From assembly GCA_003611745.1 (NCBI GenBank), contig RAYF01000036.1:1-33548 (forward strand): a stretch of 33,548 bases of DNA. Direction: 5' to 3'. Under the pieces are notes generated by a model, which did no database searches, was not told the DNA's origin, and saw only the letters and a program-made list of their open reading frames with translations. Shown here one piece after another: positions 7,747-15,514 of this stretch (positions are counted from its first letter, which is position 1; every line of letters starts with the position of its first letter). This DNA comes from a bacterium D16-36. Its GTDB lineage: Bacteria > Bacillota > Clostridia > Lachnospirales > Lachnospiraceae. Position numbers and translations under genes: made by a program.

Positions 7747-8928
7747 ATGTTGACAAGTGTTGCAGTAATTTTATTATTAGGGTTGTTAATGGGAAGTATA
7801 TTCTCAAAATTAAAACTTCCCAATCTTTTAGGAATGATTATTGTGGGAATTGTTTTAAGCCCTCATGCGCTCAATCTTATCGACCCGTCAATTTTGGGCA
7901 TTTCGGCAGATTTGCGGCAGATTGCATTAGTAATTATTTTAACAAGGGCAGGTCTGTCATTGAATATTGCTGATTTGAAAAAGGTTGGCAGGCCGGCAGT
8001 TCTTATGTGCTTTGTCCCAGCCTGCGCCGAAATCATCGGGACGGTTATTTTAGCACCGCCATTGCTAGGGGTAAAGCTATTGGAGGCTGCTATTATCGGG
8101 AGTGTGATTTCTGCGGTATCTCCGGCGGTTATTGTTCCAAGAATGATTAAACTGATTGATGAGGGATATGGAAAGGAACATAGTATACCACAGCTTTTAC
8201 TGGCGGGCGCATCGGTAGATGATGTTTTTGTAATTGTAGTATTTACTGCGCTGACTTCTTTAGCTTCTACGGGTACGGTATCTGCCATTAGCTTTTTACA
8301 GATACCTGTATCCATTTTAACAGGAGTCATGATAGGCGCATTGATAGGAAATGTACTGGTTCTGTTTTTCAAAAAATTTCATATGCGTGATTCTGTTAAA
8401 ATTTTGATTATACTCAGTTTTTCCTTTTTGCTTCTTGAACTGCAAAACCGCTTAGAGGGAATTATCCCCATTTCCGGGCTTTTAGCCATTATGAGTTTGG
8501 GAATTATTATAAAAAAACGCTATTCCCTCTTAGCCAAAAGGTTGTCCGTTAAGTATAACAAATTATGGGTAGCAGCAGAAATTTTTCTGTTTGTCCTTGT
8601 CGGTGCAACCGTTGATTTAAGATATGCCATGACAGCAGGTATTTTTGCAGTTCTGCTTGTTGCCTGCGCATTAGTGTTTAGAATGACAGGTGTCGCAATA
8701 TCATTGCTAAAAACCAAACTTACAAAACACGAAAAATGGTTCTGTATGATAGCCTACACGCCCAAAGCTACCGTACAGGCGGCAATCGGCGCAATACCTC
8801 TTTCGATGGGGTTAAGTTGCGGACAGACGGTATTGACGGTTGCCGTTTTATCCATTCTCATTACTGCCCCTTTGGGCGCAATCTGCATAGATAACCTGTA
8901 TAAAAAGCTTCTAAACATACAAGGATAG
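7747..8928 (+). CDS. Cation:proton antiporter, CPA2-like
   Basis: A 393-residue integral membrane protein with about 12 hydrophobic segments and almost no soluble domain. The N-terminal half carries LPNLLGMIIVGIVLSPHAL and LVIILTRAGLSLN, typical of Na+(K+)/H+ antiporters. GASVDDVF near residues 156-163 contains the Asp-Asp pair found in electrogenic CPA2 members such as NapA. KefC/KefB-type RCK (NAD-binding) domains are absent, so it is the short form. AAGGAGGA lies six bases before the ATG. The gene is transcribed alone, after the terminator-bearing leader, and runs convergently into the ABC permease gene. It probably exports Na+ or a similar cation; the ion cannot be read from sequence alone. 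Confidence 0.88.
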   Translation: MLTSVAVILLLGLLMGSIFSKLKLPNLLGMIIVGIVLSPHALNLIDPSILGISADLRQIALVIILTRAGLSLNIADLKKVGRPAVLMCFVPACAEIIGTVILAPPLLGVKLLEAAIIGSVISAVSPAVIVPRMIKLIDEGYGKEHSIPQLLLAGASVDDVFVIVVFTALTSLASTGTVSAISFLQIPVSILTGVMIGALIGNVLVLFFKKFHMRDSVKILIILSFSFLLLELQNRLEGIIPISGLLAIMSLGIIIKKRYSLLAKRLSVKYNKLWVAAEIFLFVLVGATVDLRYAMTAGIFAVLLVACALVFRMTGVAISLLKTKLTKHEKWFCMIAYTPKATVQAAIGAIPLSMGLSCGQTVLTVAVLSILITAPLGAICIDNLYKKLLNIQG

Positions 8929-8981
8929 AAATTTTTCAAGGCAATATTTATCAGTCATATATATATCTGTCTGTGCTTTCC

Positions 8982-11360
8982 TTATTCCATAACTAATTCC
9001 CTTGCCTCAACTTTTTTGACTTTTCTTGCGGCAAGATAGGCAAAGAGGAGAAAGCAGAGACAGATTGACATAATAGGTACAAAAAATGTAATAGGTGTAA
9101 ATTGTACGGCAAAACTTGTAATCCCCATATTTCGCAGCAATGTGTTTAGCAGCCTGCCGGAGAAATAGATACTAAGTATGGAGCCAAGCAGGGAGCCTGC
9201 CAGTGCTACCACAAAAAAGCGGACAGCGAACTGAATCCTCAAATTTACTGCAGTAAAACCGAGTGCTTTATAAATGCCGATATCATTCCTTTCCTGAATA
9301 AATGTCTTATTGCATACCATGACAACTACAACAAGCGCAAAAAGCACGGAGAAGATATAGATAACTGCTTTCATGCAGTTGATGGCGATTGTATAGGTGT
9401 CTTCCATTATCCCGCCGCCTTCTGTTGACTTTGCTTTGAGGATGCCGTCATAAATATTATTAAGTTCTGCCGTAATTTTGGCGCTGCTTTGTGGGCTGTC
9501 CAGACTGTAGCCGGCATAGTCAACCGATTCAACCCCGAATATTTTTGCACCCTTTAATGGCATTACAAATGTCAGCCCTGTGTCGTTTATACTCTGGAAG
9601 AGACCGGAAACAATAAATTCTTTTTTGCTGTCCCCATGCGTCACCAGAACCTTGTCTCCTATTTTCAAATCTAGTTCATCTGCAATGATTTCTGTCACAA
9701 CAATTTCATTCTCATACAATGGAGCCCTTCCGTTTAGTACTGGCACCACTTCCGGATTCTGATAAATCTGGCAGTATATTTCTTCCCCATTTACTGACAG
9801 GTATCTTCTCGTAAGATAATATTTTTTCTTTATCTTCGAATATTTTTCTATAGTCTTTTCGATATTTGCCAGCTGCTTATCATTTACTTTTTCTGTAAAG
9901 TCCATAGCGCATTCAACATACAATCCCCCCATAGACTGTATAGCTGTTTTGGAGTTTAAAACATTTCCAATCAAGGTAACTGTCAGCATAAAGAAAATCA
10001 GGATAGAAACGATAACAATTGTACCCACATATTTGCGCCTGTTTGATGTAAACTGCCTTAATGCAAGGCTGGCAGAAAGCCAGTTTCTAAAAATAGGCAT
10101 CTGAAACCTGCTGTCAAAATAAATTTCGCTTCGTCCCCCGGATATTGCCCTTATCGGAGATATCCTTGCGATTTTTCTGGTCAGCATCAAAATCAGGAAT
10201 GCTGAGATTAGAAGAATCACGGATATCAGGAATAAGCTTTTTGCTGCTGATATATTTTTATTTGCCAAGATACCTGTAATCGGCCAAAAGAGGCCTCCCA
10301 ATACATTGCACAGTGGAATGGCCAGTACCATCCCGGCAAATGCGCCGGCGGCTTGTGCCAGAAGGTATTGCAGAATCCAGACTGCGCGGATTTTATTTTT
10401 TGAAAATCCCTGCGATTTTAAGATTCCGATATTGGTATAATCCATCTCAATCCCAACCCCGATGCTGTGCGCCATCGTGATTAGGACGACAAGAAACAAA
10501 AATAAGATAAATACGAGCAGTATAGCAAAAATAATTTCCATAAAAAGGTTTGTATAGTGCTCTGACATTTCTTTCGTCAAAGAAACGGATGCACGGTCAA
10601 TGATTCCGGTATCGAGGTTTATCCTACGCTTAAATTTCCCATCCGTCAGTGCGCAGCCAGCGGCTTTGTATAATGACACCATGCTGTATAATGCAGTTTT
10701 TCCTTCTCTTTTTTGGGCATCTTCATCTGCACGCAATTTTTCAAAATCTTCGTCATTAATAAAAATCTGCTTCCAGCCTATTGTTGAACTGCCAAACATT
10801 GGTTCAACAACAATTCCCTTCACTTGAAAGGAATACTCCCGGCCCGATATAAAGAAACGGAGAGAATCCCCTATCTGGCATTTCATTCTTGTCATAGTGC
10901 CCTGTGTAATATAAATCTCCCCGTTTTTCAAAGCGGTGGCAGGCTCTTTTTGGTAAGCATTCATCGCATCATTTACTATTTTAAATTCTTTGCGGTATTT
11001 TAGCAGTTCCCATCCAGTTTGCTCCGTAATTCCGCCACATTTTATCTCTGTAGCCTGAATTGCATCAAATACACGGATACGCCCAATGAGGGGGTGTTCT
11101 TTTAATGAACTTAACATATCTGCAGATAAGTCCTGTTTTTTAATAGAAAATGTTACATCTGCTGCATCGGTCTGTTCATATGCAGCCTTAAGCCCATCCC
11201 TGCAATTGTCCTGAACACTTATTATTGCCGTTAAAGACATCGAAATAATAACCATCAGCAGCGTAATTCCGATAAAAGATCCCTTTTTCCGGCAAATATT
11301 CGCCTTAATTAAAGTAATGATTTCCATATCCTGTCTCACCATTCCATTGAGGATAGCCAT
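8982..11360 (-). CDS. FtsX-family ABC transporter permease
   Basis: A 792-residue permease with the double FtsX layout. There is an N-terminal helix (about 28-50), an extracytoplasmic domain (about 50-265), and three helices with a conserved block (about 270-400). A cytoplasmic stretch with ISPIRAISGG follows, then a fifth helix (about 440-462), a second extracytoplasmic domain and three C-terminal helices (about 665-780). This is the eight-helix architecture of lipoprotein, peptide or bacteriocin exporters of the MacB/YknZ-like superfamily. ATG 11360 has GAGGAA eleven bases upstream. In-frame ATGs at 11342 and 11327 are alternatives; the last gives a start directly before the first helix. 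It overlaps the ATPase gene's end, so both are co-translated. The substrate is unknown. Confidence 0.87.
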   Translation of the reverse strand: MAILNGMVRQDMEIITLIKANICRKKGSFIGITLLMVIISMSLTAIISVQDNCRDGLKAAYEQTDAADVTFSIKKQDLSADMLSSLKEHPLIGRIRVFDAIQATEIKCGGITEQTGWELLKYRKEFKIVNDAMNAYQKEPATALKNGEIYITQGTMTRMKCQIGDSLRFFISGREYSFQVKGIVVEPMFGSSTIGWKQIFINDEDFEKLRADEDAQKREGKTALYSMVSLYKAAGCALTDGKFKRRINLDTGIIDRASVSLTKEMSEHYTNLFMEIIFAILLVFILFLFLVVLITMAHSIGVGIEMDYTNIGILKSQGFSKNKIRAVWILQYLLAQAAGAFAGMVLAIPLCNVLGGLFWPITGILANKNISAAKSLFLISVILLISAFLILMLTRKIARISPIRAISGGRSEIYFDSRFQMPIFRNWLSASLALRQFTSNRRKYVGTIVIVSILIFFMLTVTLIGNVLNSKTAIQSMGGLYVECAMDFTEKVNDKQLANIEKTIEKYSKIKKKYYLTRRYLSVNGEEIYCQIYQNPEVVPVLNGRAPLYENEIVVTEIIADELDLKIGDKVLVTHGDSKKEFIVSGLFQSINDTGLTFVMPLKGAKIFGVESVDYAGYSLDSPQSSAKITAELNNIYDGILKAKSTEGGGIMEDTYTIAINCMKAVIYIFSVLFALVVVVMVCNKTFIQERNDIGIYKALGFTAVNLRIQFAVRFFVVALAGSLLGSILSIYFSGRLLNTLLRNMGITSFAVQFTPITFFVPIMSICLCFLLFAYLAARKVKKVEARELVME

Positions 11361-12097
11361 GCATTGACTTGTTCCTCGCGGTTCCTTTCCTTTTCTGGCT
11401 GATATGCCGGCAAAGCCATATCTCCGGCAATCTTTCCGTCTTCCAGATACAAAAGCCTTGTTGCCCGGAGCGCTGCCCGTATATCGTGGGTTACCATTAA
11501 AATACTCTGCCCCTGCTGGTTCAAATGGGTGAGGAGGTTTAAAACCTCCGTAGTATTTTTCCGGTTTAGTGCCCCTGTCGGTTCATCTGCAAATAAAAGC
11601 CTTGGGCAGTTGATGACGGATCTTGCAATAGCACATCTCTGCTGTTCGCCGCCGGATACCTGTGATGGAAGATGCGATTTGATATGGGAAATCCCCATCT
11701 GCCCTAATAATTCTTCGGCACGGCACTTCACTTGTGCAGATGGCTGCTCCTTGTTCAGCCATCCGGGCACAACAATATTTTCATATAGTGACAGATTGCT
11801 GACAAGGTGCATCTGCTGGAAGATAAACCCAAAATCACCGCGGCGCAGCTTTGCAAGTTTTTTCTCCTCCATAGCTGCAATATCTTCTTCATTATAAATT
11901 ACTTGTCCCGATGTTGCCCTGTCCATACCGCTAAGGGTGTAGAGCAGGGTAGATTTCCCCGAACCGGAGGCTCCCATCACTACAGTGAAATCCCCGTCAA
12001 AAAGTTCTAAGTCAATATTGGAGAGGACATGGACCTGCCCGCCGTTGTGGGCAAAACTTTTGCAAAGCCCCCGCGCTGATAAAATAGTTTTTTTCAT
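11336..12097 (-). CDS. ABC transporter ATP-binding protein (MacB/LolD type)
   Basis: A 253-residue ATPase. The Walker A motif is GASGSGKST (about 42-50), the signature motif VSGGEQQRCAIARS, the Walker B motif LLFADEPTG and the switch motif MVTHD. These match the LolD/MacB/SalX group that works with FtsX-type permeases. The coding region overlaps the permease start, so the two form one complex. A ribosome site (AGAAAGGG) lies about nine bases before the ATG. A 15-bp palindrome sits about 48 bases upstream and could be an operator. No sensor kinase or response regulator is adjacent, unlike Bce-type resistance modules. Confidence 0.92.
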   Translation of the reverse strand: MKKTILSARGLCKSFAHNGGQVHVLSNIDLELFDGDFTVVMGASGSGKSTLLYTLSGMDRATSGQVIYNEEDIAAMEEKKLAKLRRGDFGFIFQQMHLVSNLSLYENIVVPGWLNKEQPSAQVKCRAEELLGQMGISHIKSHLPSQVSGGEQQRCAIARSVINCPRLLFADEPTGALNRKNTTEVLNLLTHLNQQGQSILMVTHDIRAALRATRLLYLEDGKIAGDMALPAYQPEKERNREEQVNAWLSSMEW

Positions 12098-12144
12098 ATC
12101 AATACCCTTTCTTTTGAGATATCTGTATTTTATCAGAAAAGATA

Positions 12145-12159
12145 TTAAGGAATCCTTAA
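12145..12159. promoter_or_regulatory. Palindrome TTAAGGAATCCTTAA upstream of the ABC operon
   Basis: Two 7-bp arms flank a single central A. It lies about 48 bases upstream of the ATPase start, near a weak -10-like GATAAAATAC on the minus strand. It also marks the broken 3' edge of the integrase remnant. Operator function is an inference. Confidence 0.35.
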
Positions 12160-12395
12160 GAAGCCTACGTCACTGCCAAGGGCATGCCCCATAAGGAGGT
12201 GCTTTGACATATCATCTATTTTGTATTTGTCGCACAGCCATGAAAATGTATGCCGGCAGTCATGCGGCGTATGTTTGGTGCCGTTGGATGCATACAGCAG
12301 CCCAACACGCTCTAGGGTTGGGTAGAAGAGCTTCGTCCTGTAATCATTGGCGGATGTTTCAAGCCAGGTTTTTCCGTGGTAGGCGACCACCATTC
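12145..12395 (-). pseudogene. Remnant of a tyrosine recombinase (integrase), 3' part only
   Basis: A minus-strand frame carries the C-terminal catalytic block of a phage-type integrase: TPHDCRHTFSW, then LLMGHALGSDV. These are the HxxR and LxGH signatures. The catalytic tyrosine and final helix are missing, because the frame ends after GSDV with FLRIP and a stop at 12145. The N-terminal and arm-binding domains are also absent: the frame upstream of about 12395 no longer looks like integrase. It is a dead fragment, evidence that a mobile element once integrated here. The left boundary is uncertain by a few tens of bases. Confidence 0.7.
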
Positions 12396-12399
12396 CATA

Positions 12400-12677
12400 C
12401 AAGAAGCAGATGCCGCTGTTGATACTCTGATGAAATTGTGGAAAGATGATAAGGATCCATTTTGTTTGGAGCAAAGGCAAAGACGGCAACGGATATAAAA
12501 AATGAACGTGAAGGCAAAGACACAAGTATAATGAGAACCGCGCGTCTTTTTTATGTTGCCTGCACCCGTGCCCAAAAAAGTTTGGCGGTTGTCGCATACA
12601 CAGAAAATGTGAACTCTGTGAAAGAAACAGCATTATCAAACGGCTGGTTTACAGAAAGTGAAATCTATACTCTCTAG
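12400..12677 (+). pseudogene. Remnant of a UvrD-like helicase, 3' part with internal deletion
   Basis: The segment 12462-12677 encodes a helicase C-terminus with RTARLFYVACTRAQKSLAVV, matching motif VI of UvrD/PcrA-type superfamily 1 helicases, and ends naturally at TAG 12675-12677. Just upstream, a different frame (about 12400-12460) reads DTLMKLWKDDKDP. This looks like an earlier part of the same protein, so a deletion with a frame change at about 12460 joins the two. The form resembles UvrD-like subunits found beside OLD-family nucleases in anti-phage modules, but that identification is tentative. It is not functional. Confidence 0.6.
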
Positions 12678-12735
12678 GAATATCCTTGTATTGTAACTAT
12701 GCAGCTCTGAAAGCAATTTTATCATATTGAACAAA

Positions 12736-13050
12736 TTAATCAAAAAAACTTTCATAATCCTGCAGATCATGATAAATGGCATCAACGTAGACCATGTTGT
12801 CTTGTATACGATAAATCATAAAATAACGATGGTGCTTGAAGCGTATCGTCCGATATCCGAGATTACGAAGCCGAGGGTCTTCGCATAGTTTTAATCCACC
12901 AGCCACGTGGGAGAGCCTATGTTTTGTTTCCTCCGCATCATCCATTATGCTTAGTGCTGCTTGAGTGTTCCCATATTTAGAAAGAACATATTCAATAATA
13001 TGGTCGAGCTGTGTTTTGGCTGGAATAGTCAAAATCACCTCATAATCCAT
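12736..13050 (-). CDS. RelE/ParE-family toxin of a type II toxin-antitoxin pair
   Basis: A 104-residue protein. MDYEVILTIPAKTQLDHIIEYV at the N-terminus and RNLGYRTIRFKHHRYFMIYRI in the middle match RelE/ParE folds, with basic residues on the central strands. ATG 13050 aligns with the family start. A TTG at 13071 in the same frame is an alternative. The reading frame overlaps the antitoxin's end by 11 bases, so it is translationally coupled. RelE members cut mRNA on ribosomes and ParE members poison gyrase; sequence inspection cannot decide between them here. The TA pair sits beside integrase and helicase remnants, as expected for mobile-DNA baggage. Confidence 0.85.
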   Translation of the reverse strand: MDYEVILTIPAKTQLDHIIEYVLSKYGNTQAALSIMDDAEETKHRLSHVAGGLKLCEDPRLRNLGYRTIRFKHHRYFMIYRIQDNMVYVDAIYHDLQDYESFFD

Positions 13051-13300
13051 ATTTTGCTCTGATTTCTGCAAGTGCCTCCCCCATTTCCTGACATTTCCCC
13101 TCTGCTGCTTGCTGTCTCGAAATTTCTAAGTCCCTATAAATATCTTCCCGTGATTTTGGTGGCAAAAATCTACCAACAGCTTCATCAGCTGTTTCAAGTT
13201 CACGACGCTGGGAAAGTTTTTTCGTAAAATTCTGAATTTTGATTAAATCAGTCTCTGGCAGGGTTTCCATCATAGAGATTGTGTTTTGAAGAGTGCTCAT
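13040..13300 (-). CDS. Antitoxin partner of the RelE/ParE toxin
   Basis: An 86-residue, charged, mostly helical protein directly before the toxin and overlapping it. The N-terminal half (about 1-40) may hold the DNA-binding or dimer part. The C-terminal half (EISRQQAAEGKCQEMGEALAEIRAKYGL region) is the likely toxin-wrapping tail. I cannot name the antitoxin family from sequence alone. The strong ribosome site GAGGAGG before the ATG would give more antitoxin than toxin. An inverted repeat between promoter and start suggests autoregulation. Confidence 0.78.
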   Translation of the reverse strand: MSTLQNTISMMETLPETDLIKIQNFTKKLSQRRELETADEAVGRFLPPKSREDIYRDLEISRQQAAEGKCQEMGEALAEIRAKYGL

Positions 13301-13328
13301 TGTTATCTCCTCCTCTCTAATTTAAACG

Positions 13329-13402
13329 ATTTATCACAGATAAATGTTGGTATGCGCAACTTCATCTAATTTTATTATAACATCCTATGAGATAAATATA
13401 AA
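13329..13402 (-). promoter_or_regulatory. Promoter and possible operator of the type II TA operon
   Basis: On the minus strand TTTATA (13402-13397) and TATAAT (13379-13374) are 17 bases apart. Between them and the antitoxin start lies ATTTATC-ACA-GATAAAT (13329-13345), a 7-bp inverted repeat. A further GATAAAT occurs at 13391-13397 in the spacer. Repeated half-sites around the promoter suit autorepression by the antitoxin, but binding is inferred. Confidence 0.4.
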
Positions 13403-13639
13403 CAGCATTTTTAAGAAGAGTTCGGTTTTGGATTTATGACCATAAATTTATATGCCGAAAGAGCCGGGACTATATAATATTTTAAATGGGATGTACTGCC
13501 CCTGCAGGTTATAAGAAGGTCTGTCGGTCCAGGGCATAGGTTTTGTCTGGGGGCTATCAGAGATGGCACAGGCCATTGTGAAGGCTGTGCTCAATTATAA
13601 CAAAGGCTGCAGATGAAAAAATAGCCCGTGAAAAAACGC
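13403..13639. other. Intergenic stretch with no recognised feature
   Basis: Between the type II TA promoter and the small-RNA promoter at 13640 I see no ribosome site with a plausible gene. Short open stretches in each frame (up to about 25 codons) resemble no family. It may be degraded mobile DNA like the adjacent remnants. Confidence 0.4.
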
Positions 13640-13668
13640 TTGAAATCCCGCCGCAGATGTGCTATATT
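13640..13668 (+). promoter_or_regulatory. Promoter of the convergent small RNA
   Basis: TTGAAA (13640-13645) and TATATT (13663-13668) are 17 bases apart. No protein gene follows on this strand before the terminator at 13737, so the product would be a short non-coding RNA of about 100 bases. Confidence 0.65.
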
Positions 13669-13674
13669 GGGTAT

Positions 13675-13774
13675 AGAAAAGGGAAAGCCATAGAAGCGGC
13701 TACCCTCAATAATCAACGTTTGATGTTTTTAACACCAGCCGTCACTATTAGTAGTAGTGGCGGCTATTTTCTTT
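13675..13774 (+). ncRNA. Putative antitoxin RNA of a type I toxin-antitoxin locus
   Basis: A predicted RNA of about 100 bases is bounded by a sigma-A-type promoter (13640-13668) and an intrinsic terminator (13737-13774). It runs convergently into the holin-like toxin gene and overlaps its last codon and 3' end by about 38 bases, so base pairing there is possible. Its 5' part (13681-13707, starting GGGAAAGCCATAG and ending GCGGCTACCCTC) has the same sense as the toxin mRNA leader (13939-13908, minus). No known RNA family is claimed. Confidence 0.55.
13737..13774 (+). terminator. Terminator shared by the toxin mRNA and the small RNA
   Basis: Arms AGCCGTCACTA (13737-13747) and TAGTGGCGGCT (13755-13765) pair with one G-U, loop of seven bases, followed on the plus strand by ATTTTCTTT. 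The stem includes the toxin's stop codon. On the minus strand the T-run is poor, so it is clearly a terminator for the plus-strand RNA and a possible one for the toxin transcript. Confidence 0.7.
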
Positions 13775-13856
13775 CGTCCTTCAAAATCTGGTAAATCAGA
13801 CTTATCAGGGCGACAACGAATGTACAGAACAAGAAAAAATCTTGGTATGTAATCAT
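13764..13856 (-). CDS. Holin-like small toxin (type I TA)
   Basis: A 30-residue peptide beginning MITYQDFFLF, with one hydrophobic helix (about 7-24) and a charged end KDERK. This is the usual form of the Firmicute putative holin-like toxin (TxpA/BsrG-like): Met, a polar start, one membrane helix, then Lys/Arg/Asp. AGGAGGGG ends seven bases before the ATG. In the leader, CCCTCC copies can pair with that ribosome site or with a GGAGGGG hairpin, so translation may be shut by the leader structure. The peptide is expected to damage the membrane when it escapes antisense control. Confidence 0.75.
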   Translation of the reverse strand: MITYQDFFLFCTFVVALISLIYQILKDERK

Positions 13857-13907
13857 CGCTATCCCCTCCTTTCCTTTTTGGTCTGGAGGGTTTGCCCCTC
13901 CGTGGTG

Positions 13908-13939
13908 GAGGGTAGCCGCCTTGGCCCTATGGTTTTCCC
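13908..13939 (-). repeat. Toxin leader repeat (partner at 13681-13707)
   Basis: The minus-strand sequence here and the plus-strand segment 13681-13707 share GGGAAA/GCCATAG and GCGGCTACCCTC blocks, with three extra bases in this copy. In DNA they form an inverted repeat of about 27 bases spaced 200 bases apart. Each copy lies just downstream of its own TATATT box, so toxin mRNA and small RNA start with the same sequence. Confidence 0.7.
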
Positions 13940-13947
13940 ATGCCGAT

Positions 13948-13976
13948 AATATACCATATTTTTCTGGCCCGGACAA
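13948..13976 (-). promoter_or_regulatory. Promoter of the holin-like toxin
   Basis: On the minus strand TTGTCC (13976-13971) and TATATT (13953-13948) are 17 bases apart. Transcription would begin near 13941, giving a leader of about 85 bases, unusually long for a 30-codon gene and typical of type I toxins. Confidence 0.65.
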
Positions 13977-13983
13977 GAGCAAA

Positions 13984-14017
13984 GCCGGATTAACCCAACT
14001 GGGTGGGTTAATCCGGC
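13984..14017 (-). terminator. Terminator of the sigma/anti-sigma operon
   Basis: A perfect 14-bp stem, GCCGGATTAACCCA with its complement, closes a six-base loop. On the minus strand it is followed by TTTGCTCTTG. It lies about 40 bases after the anti-sigma stop codon and insulates the toxin promoter behind it. Confidence 0.82.
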
Positions 14018-14055
14018 ACAATTTGTTTAGAAATGGGCGGAGCGGAATACAGGGA

Positions 14056-15039
14056 TTAGCCAAGATGATAGAACCGGCATACGATATCCTTATCATCTCC
14101 CTGAACTTCCCTGCCGAACAAATCTGAGAGGTTACAGATTTCATTGGCTACAGAGATAATTTTTGTTTCCGTGCAGCCGTCTTTGTAGGTTACTGTACAA
14201 GTAATGCCGAGGTCCTTTGTCAGAAAGTCATATAATTTTTTTTCTTCATTTAGGGACAGGCTGGTTAAATCATGGATTTCCTTCCCAAGAAGGTTCTTGT
14301 ATGCCTTCTTCTTTTCCGCAGTCCAGATATTTGAGGTATCAATGATATTAAAGCGTGTTGTATCATTTGACTGATTGTCGTGTTTTACTGTAAAGGATTT
14401 GTAGAATTTGTATTCATCATTTTCCTTTAGGACAGAGTCAGTACTTATCCAGCCATTTAATGAATCATAGTGTCTTGTATAATTTCCGTTGTATCCCCGT
14501 TCTACAACCATAGGAATATCCAGAATGTCTATATCTTTATCTGTTTCTTCTCCTTCTATAACAATACTTTTCCCTTTTTCGTTTATGACCTGCAGCGCCC
14601 CCTCCTCTATTTCATATGTGATGGTGTCAATATTTTTGCCTTTGCACGCAACCGGAAAGTCAAAGGTAAAGCTGAGTGTATCATCTACAATACCGATAGT
14701 GTAGAGATAGGAGGAATAGGTATCTGGAAAAATTTTTCCTGTTTTAGACAATTCTTTCGCATGTACTGTTACGGAAAAGTAATTGTCGGGATTTTTGTTT
14801 TCCCTGGAGGAAATGCCTAGTTTGTCCTGTATGGCAGGAACTGCAGCATTAGCTGTTATTACAATTGCCACGCCAGCCGCAATTGCCAGACATGGTTTGA
14901 GGGATTTTTTAATTTTCATATCAATCGGCCTTCCTTTCTCAAGTTTAGGAGCTGTTTCATAGAATAAGTTCTTTGCCCTCTCTTTTACAGAGTCATCCAA
15001 CTTGATTTTGTCAAGTGCATTTCTATAATTATTTTTCAT
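14056..15039 (-). CDS. Probable anti-sigma factor, DUF4179-like
   Basis: A 327-residue single-pass membrane protein. The cytoplasmic N-terminus (1-46) contains DKIKLDDSVKERAKNLF, likely the sigma-binding helix. The membrane helix (about 48-66, CLAIAAGVAIVITANAAV) is followed by an extracytoplasmic beta-rich domain (about 75-327). This is the layout of DUF4179 proteins encoded next to sigma factors in Clostridia. It overlaps the sigma gene by 11 bases, with GGAGGTGG placed inside the end of that gene, so expression is coupled. It is inferred to hold the ECF factor inactive until an envelope signal arrives; the signal is unknown. Confidence 0.8.
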   Translation of the reverse strand: MKNNYRNALDKIKLDDSVKERAKNLFYETAPKLEKGRPIDMKIKKSLKPCLAIAAGVAIVITANAAVPAIQDKLGISSRENKNPDNYFSVTVHAKELSKTGKIFPDTYSSYLYTIGIVDDTLSFTFDFPVACKGKNIDTITYEIEEGALQVINEKGKSIVIEGEETDKDIDILDIPMVVERGYNGNYTRHYDSLNGWISTDSVLKENDEYKFYKSFTVKHDNQSNDTTRFNIIDTSNIWTAEKKKAYKNLLGKEIHDLTSLSLNEEKKLYDFLTKDLGITCTVTYKDGCTETKIISVANEICNLSDLFGREVQGDDKDIVCRFYHLG

Positions 15040-15514
15040 GATCCACCTCCATAATTTTCTTTAATCGTCTGCGCCCCCGGGTTAGCTTAGAATTTACAGT
15101 GTTCTGTTTTTTTCCAAGAATTTCCGCAATTTCTTTGATTGTATACTCTTCATAATAATATAGATAAAGGATATTGCGGTAATCCTTAGGCAGTTGGTAC
15201 AGTTCCTCCATGATTCCCCTCTCCTCCGGTTCATACGGAATTTCGAAATTTTCTAATGGAACTGTATTCTTTCGAAAGAAAGATTTTTTGTAGTCTAGAC
15301 ATTGGTTAATAGTTACTCTGATCAGCCAGGACTTAAGATGCTCATAATCATTAAAACACTTATCTTTTTGCTTCAAAAGCTTTAAAAATACATCCTGAAC
15401 AACATCCTCGGCATCATTGATATGAAATAAATTCTGGTATGCAATCCGAAATATCATGTCTGAAAATTGTTCAACGATTTTGCAGTAGTCTTCCTCTGTT
15501 TCTATGTATAGCAT
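15029..15514 (-). CDS. ECF-type RNA polymerase sigma factor
   Basis: A 161-residue sigma-70-family protein of ECF size. Region 2 spans about 8-75, with AEDVVQDVFLKLL (35-47) and LKSWLIRVTINQCLDY (60-75). Region 4 (about 105-155) shows the helix-turn-helix YTIKEIAEILGKKQNTVNSK. No region 1.1 or 3 is present. A strong ribosome site (AAAGGAG) precedes the ATG by about seven bases. It is the first gene of the operon with its presumed anti-sigma factor. Autoregulation is likely in such pairs, but I could not find a matching ECF promoter upstream. Confidence 0.9.
   Translation of the reverse strand: MLYIETEEDYCKIVEQFSDMIFRIAYQNLFHINDAEDVVQDVFLKLLKQKDKCFNDYEHLKSWLIRVTINQCLDYKKSFFRKNTVPLENFEIPYEPEERGIMEELYQLPKDYRNILYLYYYEEYTIKEIAEILGKKQNTVNSKLTRGRRRLKKIMEVDHEK

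Noticed and set aside
7863-8372. Minus-strand open frame opposite the antiporter
   Set aside because: It lies wholly inside the antiporter gene and reads like a reverse-strand by-product.
12145-12677. A complete prophage or integrative element
   Set aside because: Only gene fragments remain; there are no structural, replication or complete integrase genes and no flanking attachment repeats that I could find.
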